Assembly: GCF_001598555.1 (NCBI RefSeq) | Contig: NZ_BCZE01000025.1 | Location: forward strand, 1 to 64,000 | Length of the DNA: 64,000 nucleotides | Source: Novosphingobium rosa NBRC 15208 | GTDB taxonomy: Bacteria; Pseudomonadota; Alphaproteobacteria; Sphingomonadales; Sphingomonadaceae | Direction: 5' to 3' | Part shown: positions 43,083-51,342 of the stretch, one piece after another | Position numbering within the stretch: the stretch's first letter is position 1 | Layout: each line of letters opens with the position of its first letter | Notes under the pieces: model-generated | Told to the model about the DNA's origin: nothing | Databases searched by the model: none | The model's input: only the letters and a program-made list of their open reading frames with translations | Made by a program: the position numbers and the translations under genes

Positions 43083-44120
43083 GTGACCACCTGCCGGACA
43101 GTTCTTCACGCCTGCACGCTCGCCCTGATGCTCGGCGCCGCGCCCGCCATGGCCGACACGCCCGTCGCGACGCCGCTCAAGACCACCCTCCTGCCCGAGA
43201 TCGAGCAGGGCGGCTTCGATCATTTCGCGGTCGATCTGAAAGACAATCTGCTCTTCATCACCGCCGAGGTGCACAAGACCGTGGAAATGTTCCGCCTGAG
43301 CGATGGCGCGCATCTCGGCACCGGCACCGGCTACGGCTTCCCCCATACGCCCGCCTATGCCCCCAGACAGCATCAGCTCTTTGTCGCCGATGGTGACAAG
43401 GGCGCGGTTTTCGTCATCGACGTGCCTTCGCTCAAGATCGTCCAGACCATCCCGCTGCGCCTTGGCGCGGATGAGGCGGTGTTCGATTCCCTGTCGGGCC
43501 TGTTCTATGTCGGCTGCGGCGGCGCCAAGGATTCCTCGGACAACAGCGCGATCGCCATCATCGACACCGCGCTGCACAAGGAAGTCGGCCGCATCCCCGT
43601 GGCTTCCACCAACATCGAATCCATGGCCGTCGATCATGAGCGCGGCCTGCTCTACGTCAATCTGCGCGACAAGAAGCAGATCGCGGTCATCGATCTCAAG
43701 ACGCGCAGCGTGAAGGCCTTGTGGGACATCCCCGGCCTCAACATGAACACGCCGCTGCTGCTGGACACCAAAACGCGCCGCCTGTTCATCGCCGGGCGCA
43801 AACCGGGCATGCTCTTCGTGGTGGATGCGGCCAACGGCCACCTCCTCTCGACCACCGGCGTGGTCGAAACCGCCGATGGCGCCACCTATGATGAAGCCAA
43901 CAAGCGCCTCTACATCAGCGGCGCCGAAGGGCTGAGCGTCCTCAAGCGGGTCGATGCCGACCATTTCGAGGAAATCCAGCGCATGGACACGCATACGGGC
44001 AAGGTCTCGATCTATGAGCCCAGCCTGCGCCAGCTCTATGTCGCCCATGCAAGGACCCCGACCGGACCGGCAGCGCTCGACATCTATGCCATGGCCCCGG
44101 CCAGCAAGAACCAGCGCTGA
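43083..44120 (+). CDS. Secreted YVTN/YncE-type beta-propeller protein (copy 1)
   Basis: A 345-residue protein. A signal peptide (V-L-H-A-C-T-L-A-L-M-L-G ending A-M-A-D) is followed by a seven-bladed-propeller type repeat set (K-D-N-L-L-F-I-T-A, H-Q-L-F-V-A-D, N-K-R-L-Y-I-S-G). Start GTG 43083 follows GGAGATCTTCTC. It aligns nearly end to end with the product of 48003 (shared N-I-E-S-M-A, N-L-R-D-K-K-Q-I, G-R-K-P-G). Propellers of this kind bind ligands or proteins in the periplasm. First gene behind LacI operator 2. Confidence 0.82.
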   Translation: MTTCRTVLHACTLALMLGAAPAMADTPVATPLKTTLLPEIEQGGFDHFAVDLKDNLLFITAEVHKTVEMFRLSDGAHLGTGTGYGFPHTPAYAPRQHQLFVADGDKGAVFVIDVPSLKIVQTIPLRLGADEAVFDSLSGLFYVGCGGAKDSSDNSAIAIIDTALHKEVGRIPVASTNIESMAVDHERGLLYVNLRDKKQIAVIDLKTRSVKALWDIPGLNMNTPLLLDTKTRRLFIAGRKPGMLFVVDAANGHLLSTTGVVETADGATYDEANKRLYISGAEGLSVLKRVDADHFEEIQRMDTHTGKVSIYEPSLRQLYVAHARTPTGPAALDIYAMAPASKNQR

Positions 44121-44159
44121 TCGCACACTCTTCGTCAGCCCCTCTTCATCAGCCCATGT

Positions 44160-44184
44160 CGGAACCGGCGGGATGCCGGTTCCG
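44160..44184. other. Hairpin in the gap before the TonB receptor gene
   Basis: Stem CGGAACCGGC / GCCGGTTCCG (10 bp) with a 5-nt loop, in the 103-bp gap between the propeller and TonB genes. It lacks a U-run, so it may limit read-through (expression ratio) or stabilise RNA ends. Confidence 0.5.
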
Positions 44185-44223
44185 CGTGACGCCCTGAACC
44201 CACCGACATCAGCGAGACACCCC

Positions 44224-46854
44224 ATGCCTTTGCCCATGCCCTTCGCCTTGCCGCGCAAACCCGTGCTGCTGCTCTCGACCGCGCTGCTCTCCGGCTATGC
44301 CCTTCCCGCCATGGCGGCTGAAGCCCCGATGGCGCCTGCCGCCGCCCCCGTCGCCGCAGATACCGACAGCGACACCTCCTCGGCCATTCTGGTCACTGGC
44401 GCGGCGCTTCACCACCAGGCCCAGACCGCCGAGGAAGCCCGCAAGATCCAGAAGGAGGCCCCCAATCTGGTCAATGTCGCCTCGCAGGAGGAGATCAAGC
44501 AGATGCCCAACTTCGTGTTGGGCGATGCGGTGCGCCGCCTGCCGGGCGCCTCGGTGATCAACAAGAGCGGTGAATCACGCTCGATCCAGATCCGCGGCAT
44601 CGACCCCAATCTGAACGGCGTGACCTATGAAGGCGTGCTGCTGCCCGCCGGTTCGATCAACTCGACAGGCCGCGCCGTGCCCTTCGATGCGATCCCCGCC
44701 CCGCTGGTCGGCGGGCTGGAGCTGATCAAGACCAACACCCCCGCGCAGGAAGCCGTGGCGCTGGGCGGCCAGATCAACCTGCTGTCCCACGACATCGCGC
44801 CGGGCGAAGCGCCGTATCTCAACGTCACCGTGGCCGGCGGCATCCATCAGCCGCACCCGACCGGGATCTTTCAGGGCACGCTCAACGCAGGCATCCGCTT
44901 CGGGCTGGACAGCAATCCCTTCGATCGCAACAACTCCGCCGACAAGCCCTTCGCGCTGACCTTCTTCGTCACCGACATGCGCGATTCGCTGGATCTCGAC
45001 GATCTGCAGCAGACCTTCGCCGACAAGAGCACCCTGCCCGGCAACACGCTGAGCAAGGCCCAGCAGCTGGAATACACCCAGACCAAGAACCGGCGCGGCT
45101 ATGGCGGCACCTTTTCTTGGGATGTGGACAAGAACACCACGCTCTATTTCAAGGGCTTTGCCTCGGGCATCGATTTTCACCCGATCAAGAACCAGCTGCT
45201 CTACACCTTCTCGAACCAGAGCTTCACCACCCCCACGCCCGGCACCTACAACGCCACCACCACGCTGTCTCAGGGCTTCAACGACAATCTCATCCACGAT
45301 GACGAGCGGCTCTACAAGTTCGGCGGCGTGAGCCATGCGGGCAAGATCACCCTCGACTACTATGGCGCCTATGCCAGCAACCGGCTCTATTCGCCCTATT
45401 CCTACAGCGCCACGCTGACCAACCCCACGGCGGCATCGGTCTATGTCGACAATGTCACCGCGCCCCAGCTGCCCACCATGACGGCGGCCAATGGCGCTCT
45501 GGTCACCAATTACGCCGCCTACAATCTCACCTCGCTCAGCAACGCCTATCAGGATGATCGCGACGGCCAGTGGTCGGGGCATGTCGGCCTGTCTGCGCCG
45601 CTCGATCTTGGCGCCATCAAGGGCACGCTGAGCATGGGCGGCGGCCTGCGCCTCGAAAAGGTCACGCATGACGACCGGACCTACACCTATTCCGGCGTGC
45701 CCTCGCTGACCGGCGCGCAGCTGGCCGGAACCAACAGCTACACGATCTTCGACGGCGCCTACAATCTGGGCACGGCGCTGTCGGGCGCAGCCATTCGCCA
45801 GCTGATTACGGGTGGCTCGGTGACCGAGAATGCCGCAGCCGATGCGATCACCAACCGGCAGGCGCTGCTCAACGACAATGAAAATGTCTACAATGGCTAC
45901 ATCCAGTATGCCGCCAGCTGGAACCGGCTGGGCGTGCTGGCCGGGCTGCGCTATGAAAAGACCGATGGCGTCTATCGCGGCACCGCAACCAGCGTCGCCT
46001 CGGGCGTGACCACACTGGCGCCGCGCACCGTGTCGCGCAGTTACAGCAATCTGTTCCCCACCATCCAGCTGCGCTACAGCATCACCGACGATCTGATCGC
46101 CCGCGCCAACTGGTCCACGGCCATCGGCCGCCCCGGCTTCAGCCAGCTGACCGCCACCCAGACCGTCAATTACGGCACCGGCGCGATCACCCAGGGCAAC
46201 CCCGACCTCAGGGCCACCACCGGCAACAATTACGATGCCAGCATCGAATATTACCTGCCTTTGGGCGGCATCGTTTCAGCCGGCGTGTTCGACAAAGAAT
46301 TCAGCAATTACGTCGTCGCCACCACCACCAACGGCAGTTTTGCCGGCATCGCGGGCAATGCCACCTTCTCCACCTATGGCAACATCCCCCATGCCTCCGC
46401 GCGCGGCTTCGAGCTGAACTACCACCAGCAGTTCACCTTCCTGCCCGGCCTGCTCTCGGGCTTCGGGATCGGCGGCAACTTCACCTTCGTCAATTCGCAT
46501 GGCGCCACGCGCAATGGCTATCGCGAGACGCTGGCCTACACCACGCCGCGCACCTTCAACGTGGAAGCCTTCTACAAGCATGGCCCCCTGTCATTGCAGC
46601 TTTTCGGCAATTATCAGGGGCTGACGATGACCTCGCTGGGCGCCACGCCGGTTCTGGACAATTACGTCCAGCCCTATCTGAACTTCGACCTCGACGCGCG
46701 CTACGCCATCAACAAGCATGTCACGGTGTTTTTCCAGGGCCGCAACATCACCAGGGAAAATCAGGTGGCGACCGAGGGCAAGAGTTCGGCGCGCTTTACC
46801 GAGCTGCAGTATTTCGGTTCCTCCTATCTGTTCGGCGTCGATTTCAAAATGTGA
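44224..46854 (+). CDS. TonB-dependent receptor
   Basis: An 876-residue receptor. A signal peptide (P-V-L-L-L-S-T-A-L-L-S-G-Y-A ending A-M-A-A) leads into a plug domain (E-E-I-K-Q-M-P-N-F-V-L-G-D-A-V-R-R-L-P-G, S-I-Q-I-R-G-I-D-P-N-L) and a long barrel. ATG 44224 is used; the frame open from 43954 lies inside the previous gene. The C-terminus ends F-K-M rather than in an aromatic residue, which is unusual for such barrels. It is sandwiched between three secreted propellers. Confidence 0.92.
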   Translation: MPLPMPFALPRKPVLLLSTALLSGYALPAMAAEAPMAPAAAPVAADTDSDTSSAILVTGAALHHQAQTAEEARKIQKEAPNLVNVASQEEIKQMPNFVLGDAVRRLPGASVINKSGESRSIQIRGIDPNLNGVTYEGVLLPAGSINSTGRAVPFDAIPAPLVGGLELIKTNTPAQEAVALGGQINLLSHDIAPGEAPYLNVTVAGGIHQPHPTGIFQGTLNAGIRFGLDSNPFDRNNSADKPFALTFFVTDMRDSLDLDDLQQTFADKSTLPGNTLSKAQQLEYTQTKNRRGYGGTFSWDVDKNTTLYFKGFASGIDFHPIKNQLLYTFSNQSFTTPTPGTYNATTTLSQGFNDNLIHDDERLYKFGGVSHAGKITLDYYGAYASNRLYSPYSYSATLTNPTAASVYVDNVTAPQLPTMTAANGALVTNYAAYNLTSLSNAYQDDRDGQWSGHVGLSAPLDLGAIKGTLSMGGGLRLEKVTHDDRTYTYSGVPSLTGAQLAGTNSYTIFDGAYNLGTALSGAAIRQLITGGSVTENAAADAITNRQALLNDNENVYNGYIQYAASWNRLGVLAGLRYEKTDGVYRGTATSVASGVTTLAPRTVSRSYSNLFPTIQLRYSITDDLIARANWSTAIGRPGFSQLTATQTVNYGTGAITQGNPDLRATTGNNYDASIEYYLPLGGIVSAGVFDKEFSNYVVATTTNGSFAGIAGNATFSTYGNIPHASARGFELNYHQQFTFLPGLLSGFGIGGNFTFVNSHGATRNGYRETLAYTTPRTFNVEAFYKHGPLSLQLFGNYQGLTMTSLGATPVLDNYVQPYLNFDLDARYAINKHVTVFFQGRNITRENQVATEGKSSARFTELQYFGSSYLFGVDFKM

Positions 46855-46866
46855 TCGCGCTGTTCC

Positions 46867-46915
46867 GACCGGGCAGATGCCCAGCCCCCTGCGTCTGCCC
46901 GGTCCTCCCCCTTTT
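46867..46915 (+). terminator. Strong hairpin after the TonB receptor gene
   Basis: Arms of 14 bp (GACCGGGCAGATGC / GCGTCTGCCCGGTC, 13 paired) with a 10-nt loop, followed by CTCCCCCTTTT. It lies between the TonB and next propeller gene and probably reduces read-through. Confidence 0.6.
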
Positions 46916-46936
46916 CATCACGGATACGCCTGACCC

Positions 46937-47992
46937 ATGACGATCTTCTCTCGCAGCATGTTGCTGGCGGGCATGGCGCTTGCCTGCGGGCTTGCCTCCA
47001 CCGCCGTCCGCGCCGATGACGCCGGCCACTGGCCCTACAGGCTGGCGCAGACCACCCCGATCCCGGGCGGCGCCCTGTGGCAGGGGCTGGCCTTCGAACC
47101 GGCCTCCGATCGCCTCTTCTTCGCCTATGGCGACCATGTCGATGTCATGAATGCCACCAGCGGCAAGCTGGTCGGGCGCATCGCGGGCATCGGCGACGCG
47201 CATGGGCTGGTGATCCGAACCGCGACCGGTCGCGGTTACGTGTCCAATGGCGCGCGCGGCACGGTCAGCGAATTCGATCTGGCCACGCTCAAGGTTCTGC
47301 GCGAAATCCCCGCCGACGGCGGCACGGACACGCTCGCCTTCGATGCCGTCAGCGGCCATCTGTTCAGCATGAACGGGGGATCGCACGATGTTTCGGTGCT
47401 CGACCTTGCCGGCAAGGACAACATCGCCACGATCAGGCTGGGCGGCCAGCCGGAAATGGGCGGCACCGACGACAGCGGCCATCTCTTCGTCAACCTCAAG
47501 AGCACCGGCGAGATCGTGAAGATCGACACCGCCACCAACCGCATCACGCAGCGCACCGCGATCCCGGCCTGCGAGCGCCCCCATGGCGTGGCCTATCACC
47601 CCGGCGTCAAGCGCCTGTTCCTGAGCTGCGGCGGCGGGCAGATGCTGGTGCTGGACCCGGCGGACCTGCATACGGTGGCGCAACTGCCCATCGCGCCGGG
47701 CACCGACACGGTGCAGATCGATGCGGCGCGCAATCTGGTGTTCAGCCCCAATGGCACGGGCAGCCTGTCGGTCGTTCATGTCGAGAGCGCCGATCGCTTC
47801 ACCGTCACTGAAATGCCCACAGCCATCGGCGCGCGCACGATGACCTTCTCGCCCCGCAGCGGCCGCCTGTTCCTGCCGACCGGCGATGTGACCGAGGCCA
47901 GCGCCAATCCGGCCAACCCCAAATCGCCCGACTATGCCTTCCACCCCAACACCTTGCGGATGATGATCTACGATCCCGCACAGGCCCGCTGA
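46937..47992 (+). CDS. Secreted YncE-type beta-propeller protein (divergent)
   Basis: A 351-residue protein with signal peptide (M-L-L-A-G-M-A-L-A-C-G-L ending V-R-A). Propeller-type repeats are visible (D-R-L-F-F-A-Y-G, T-G-R-G-Y-V-S-N-G, S-G-H-L-F-S-M-N-G-G, N-L-V-F-S-P-N-G). It is less alike to the other two than they are to each other. It ends 10 bp before the start of the 48003 gene, so the two are co-transcribed. Confidence 0.8.
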   Translation: MTIFSRSMLLAGMALACGLASTAVRADDAGHWPYRLAQTTPIPGGALWQGLAFEPASDRLFFAYGDHVDVMNATSGKLVGRIAGIGDAHGLVIRTATGRGYVSNGARGTVSEFDLATLKVLREIPADGGTDTLAFDAVSGHLFSMNGGSHDVSVLDLAGKDNIATIRLGGQPEMGGTDDSGHLFVNLKSTGEIVKIDTATNRITQRTAIPACERPHGVAYHPGVKRLFLSCGGGQMLVLDPADLHTVAQLPIAPGTDTVQIDAARNLVFSPNGTGSLSVVHVESADRFTVTEMPTAIGARTMTFSPRSGRLFLPTGDVTEASANPANPKSPDYAFHPNTLRMMIYDPAQAR

Positions 47993-48002
47993 ACGCTCGA
48001 AA

Positions 48003-49034
48003 ATGGATATGATGATGAAGAAAACCCTGATGCTCGCGCTGGCTCTTCCTTTGGCCGCCATGGCCGCCGCCCCTGCCGCCGCGCAAACCGCAGTGATGAC
48101 GTTCTACCGCAGCATTCCCCTGCCCGACATCACCGGCGGCGATTTCGACCACTTCGCCACGGACCTCAAGACCAACCGCCTCTATGTCACCGCCGAGGGC
48201 CACAAAAGCGTCGAGGTTTTCAATCTGCGCACGGGTGAACATCTCGCCTCGGTCGGCGGGTTCGAAAACCCGCATTCGATCTATCTCGTGCCCGACAAGG
48301 GCGTGCTGTTCATCGCCGATGGCGGCGCGGCGGAGGTGAAGATCCTGGACGTCGCCAGCTTCAGGATCGTGGGCCATATCCCGACGCGCCCCGGCCCCGA
48401 CGCGGCCTATTACGATGCCGCTGCCCGGCTGCTCTATGTCGGCAATGGCGGCCGCGCGGAAAAGGCGGCGGATTCCACGCTCAGCGTCATTTCGGTCGAT
48501 GGGCGCAACAGCGTGGCGCAGATCCCGGTGGATGCCAACAACATCGAATCCATGGCGATCGACCGCAAGACGAACCGCATGTTCATCAACCTGCGCGACA
48601 AGAAGCAGATCGGCGTGCTCGACCTGAAGACGCGCCAGCTGATCGCCCATTGGGATCTGCCGGGCCTGCAGCAGAACACGCCCATGACCTATGATCCCAA
48701 AACGCGCCGCCTCTTCGTGGTCGGCCGCAAGCCGGGGCTGATCATGGTGCTCAACGCCGACACGGGCGCGGTGCTGTCCAGCCAGCCCTGCGTCGACACC
48801 GCCGACGACATGACCTTCGATCCGCAGAGCAACCGCATCTATGTCACAGGCGCCGGTGGCCTGAGCATCTATGACCGGGATGGCAGCGACGGGCTGAAGG
48901 AAATCCAGCGCCTCGACACCAAGGGCGGCAAGACCTCGACCTTCGTTCCGGCTCTGGCCCGGTTCTATGTGGCGCACACCAAGTCGAGCGAAGCCAATGC
49001 CGCGCTCGACATCTTCACTGTCGCCAGGAAGTAA
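48003..49034 (+). CDS. Secreted YVTN/YncE-type beta-propeller protein (copy 2)
   Basis: A 343-residue protein with signal peptide (A-L-A-L-P-L-A-A-M-A-A-A-P-A-A-A-Q). It aligns with the product of 43083 over its length: D-H-F-A-T-D-L-K-T-N-R-L-Y-V-T-A-E-G-H-K, N-I-E-S-M-A-I-D-R-K, N-L-R-D-K-K-Q-I, then P-K-T-R-R-L-F-V-V-G-R-K-P-G. Several ATG codons stand at the start (48003, 48009 and further on). Likely a periplasmic ligand- or protein-binding propeller. It ends at a strong terminator. Confidence 0.82.
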   Translation: MDMMMKKTLMLALALPLAAMAAAPAAAQTAVMTFYRSIPLPDITGGDFDHFATDLKTNRLYVTAEGHKSVEVFNLRTGEHLASVGGFENPHSIYLVPDKGVLFIADGGAAEVKILDVASFRIVGHIPTRPGPDAAYYDAAARLLYVGNGGRAEKAADSTLSVISVDGRNSVAQIPVDANNIESMAIDRKTNRMFINLRDKKQIGVLDLKTRQLIAHWDLPGLQQNTPMTYDPKTRRLFVVGRKPGLIMVLNADTGAVLSSQPCVDTADDMTFDPQSNRIYVTGAGGLSIYDRDGSDGLKEIQRLDTKGGKTSTFVPALARFYVAHTKSSEANAALDIFTVARK

Positions 49035-49043
49035 AGCGATATG

Positions 49044-49068
49044 GCCCGGAACGCCTGGCGTTCCGGGC
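49044..49068. terminator. Rho-independent terminator
   Basis: Perfect 10-bp stem GCCCGGAACG / CGTTCCGGGC, 5-nt loop, then TTCTTTT. It ends the propeller/TonB operon and may also stop the converging histidine kinase transcript. Confidence 0.85.
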
Positions 49069-49092
49069 TTCTTTTCCCCAATCAGGCCCGCA

Positions 49093-50481
49093 TCAGGCCT
49101 TGAAACGCACCTTGCACACCAGGCCGCCGTCCGCAGCATTGGCCAGTGTCAGATCCGCACCGATCCTCTGCGCCAGATTGCGCGCGATGGTCAGCCCCAG
49201 CCCGGTCCCCCCGGTGCTGCGCGACCGGGATTCCTCGAGACGGACCATCGGCTCGAACACGGCCTCCAGCTGACCCTCGGGAATGCCCGGACCGAAATCG
49301 CGCACCAGGATCTCCAATCCGCCAGCATCGCGATATGTCGAAAGATGGGCGCCCCCGCCGTAAAGCACCGCATTATCGACCAGATTCTGGATGCAGCGCC
49401 GCAGCATCTGCGGTTGGCAGCGCCAGTCGCATCCCGCAGCCACCGCGAAGCTGGCGACATGCCCGGCCTCCTGCTCATCCTCGACAATGCTGTGGATCAG
49501 GGAATCGATGTCGAGCAGCACCGCATTCTCATCGCGCCCGGTGCTGCGCGCCAGCTCCAGCCCTTCCTCGACCACCGCGCGCATCGCCGTCCAATCGCTG
49601 AGCAGGCGCTTCTGCAAAGCCGCATCCTCCATCTGCTCCAGCTTGAGGCGCAGGCGGGTCATCGGCGTTTGCAGATCATGGGTGATCGCCGCGATCATAT
49701 AGGTCTGTTCGACGGCATGACGGGAAAGGCGCTGCTGCATGTCGTTGAAGGCGCGGATCGCGCCACGCACATCGCCTGGCCCGCTCTCGACCAGCACCGG
49801 CACGCCCAGCCCCGGCCGCACATCGGTGGCCGCGCGGGTCAGGCGGCGGATCGGCGCCCCGGCGGTGCGCGCCACCACAAAGGCCAGCAGCGCCGCGGCC
49901 ACCGCGATCACCGCGAGAAAGGCCGGGTCGGGTCCATAGGAGGCGCGCAGCAGCGATGGCGGCCCGGTCACCACGCTCCAGCGGCTGCCGTCCGAAAAGC
50001 GCGTCTCGATCCGCCAGCAATCGGTGGCCGTGACCGCCTCCTTCCATTGCCGCGCCACGACCGGATCGACAGGGCGGCTTTTCTTGTGATGCTCCTCATC
50101 CTGATCGCCGTCCTGAGCGATGTCGCAGCGGGCCAGCGGGATGCTGCCCACCGTGGCCTGAACGCCGGGAGGAAGCTGCCCCGCCAGCAAGGCGGTCAAC
50201 TCGTCATCCGCCTGCGCGGGGCCGTCCTGCGCTCCGGCAAGCCGCGCGAACTTGCGGGCCTCGCGCATTTCATGGGCCCGCCGCGCGACGGCGGTATTGT
50301 CCAGCTCGGTCAGCAGCCGACCGGTGCGCTCGATGGCCCGGATCGCCTGAAGATGGCGCACCTCGGCCATCCGCCTGGTGTCCGAAAGCGCCGCTCCCAT
50401 CGTGCCCGCCACCGCAATGCCGACCAGCAGGATCAGGAAGATCCGGCTGGTCATGCTGTCAAACAGGGCGGGCCGCTTCAT
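49093..50481 (-). CDS. Sensor histidine kinase
   Basis: A 462-residue membrane kinase. Membrane segments at residues about 11-32 and 187-205 flank a periplasmic sensor domain, in which residues 124-134 are D-G-D-Q-D-E-E-H-H-K-K, a patch that could bind a divalent metal. The core has H268 (A-A-I-T-H-D-L-Q-T-P), N370 (N-L-V-D-N-A-V), D-F-G-P-G 395-399 and G-T-G-L-G 425-429. Its start overlaps the regulator's stop (ATGA), a translational coupling common to such pairs. Confidence 0.9.
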   Translation of the reverse strand: MKRPALFDSMTSRIFLILLVGIAVAGTMGAALSDTRRMAEVRHLQAIRAIERTGRLLTELDNTAVARRAHEMREARKFARLAGAQDGPAQADDELTALLAGQLPPGVQATVGSIPLARCDIAQDGDQDEEHHKKSRPVDPVVARQWKEAVTATDCWRIETRFSDGSRWSVVTGPPSLLRASYGPDPAFLAVIAVAAALLAFVVARTAGAPIRRLTRAATDVRPGLGVPVLVESGPGDVRGAIRAFNDMQQRLSRHAVEQTYMIAAITHDLQTPMTRLRLKLEQMEDAALQKRLLSDWTAMRAVVEEGLELARSTGRDENAVLLDIDSLIHSIVEDEQEAGHVASFAVAAGCDWRCQPQMLRRCIQNLVDNAVLYGGGAHLSTYRDAGGLEILVRDFGPGIPEGQLEAVFEPMVRLEESRSRSTGGTGLGLTIARNLAQRIGADLTLANAADGGLVCKVRFKA

Positions 50482-51191
50482 GACAGGGTGACAGCAGCGG
50501 CCAGCACATAGCCTTCATAGCGCACGGTGCGGATGAGTTCGGAACCCTGCGCACCGAAACGCGCGCGCAGGCGGCTGATCTGCAAATCGATCGCCCGGTC
50601 ATTGGCGTCCCCCTGCGGCACCGCGCCGAGGTTGAGCAATTGCTCACGCGAAAGCACGCGGTTGGCATAATCGATCAGCAGGCGCAGCAGGCGGAACTCC
50701 ATGCCTGACAGCATCGTCACGCGCCCGGCGGTGTCGCTCAGCTGGCGATGCTCGAAATCCAGCGTCCATCCGGCGAAGGTGGCGCGGCTTGCCGCCAGCG
50801 GCTCCAGATTGACCGGCATGGCGCGCGAACGCCGCAGCACATTGCGGATGCGGGCCAGCAGTTCGCGCGGCTCGAAGGGTTTGGCCAGATAGTCGTCGGC
50901 GCCCATTTCCAGCCCCAGCACCCGGTCGATCGGCTCGCCCCGCGCGGTCAGCATGACGATCGGCAGCTGGCTGGTCGCGCGCAGGTCGCGGCACAGCGTC
51001 AGCCCGCTTTCCCCCGGCAGGTTGAGGTCGAGAATGATGAGATCGAAGCTGGCGCGCTCGAGTTCGCGGCGCATCGCCGGTCCATCCGCCGCCGCAGACA
51101 CGGTGAAACCGGCCTTGCGCAATTCAGCGGCCAGCAGCGTGCGCAGTTCGGGATCGTCATCGACGACAAGGAGATGTGCCTGGGTATCCAC
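50478..51191 (-). CDS. OmpR-family response regulator
   Basis: A 237-residue regulator. Receiver: D11-D12-D13, phosphoacceptor D55 in I-I-L-D-L-N-L-P-G, K104 in A-K-P-F. The C-terminal winged helix (residues about 140-230: L-S-G-M-E-F-R-L-L-R-L-L, then R-A-I-D-L-Q-I-S-R-L-R) binds DNA. It is first in the unit with the kinase and divergent from the TonB receptor at 51343, whose promoter carries a palindrome suited to it. Confidence 0.92.
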   Translation of the reverse strand: MDTQAHLLVVDDDPELRTLLAAELRKAGFTVSAAADGPAMRRELERASFDLIILDLNLPGESGLTLCRDLRATSQLPIVMLTARGEPIDRVLGLEMGADDYLAKPFEPRELLARIRNVLRRSRAMPVNLEPLAASRATFAGWTLDFEHRQLSDTAGRVTMLSGMEFRLLRLLIDYANRVLSREQLLNLGAVPQGDANDRAIDLQISRLRARFGAQGSELIRTVRYEGYVLAAAVTLS

Positions 51192-51242
51192 GCGCCTCCT
51201 GTGCCCGTTTGCGCGGGCCTCCGGAAGAGTTTTTGATGTCCC

Positions 51243-51270
51243 AATGTGTCAGCCGACAGCTCGACACATT
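51243..51270. promoter_or_regulatory. Inverted repeat between regulator and TonB receptor
   Basis: Arms AATGTGTC / GACACATT, perfect over 8 bp, 12-bp centre, with further TGTC/GACA bits nearby. It lies in the 151-bp divergent gap and is the best candidate for the response-regulator site. Confidence 0.55.
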
Positions 51271-51342
51271 AGGACACAAGGTTCCTCCCGCCCGACATGT
51301 TGCGACAACGCTTTCAGCCTCATCCTGCGCTAGCAGCCCGGC

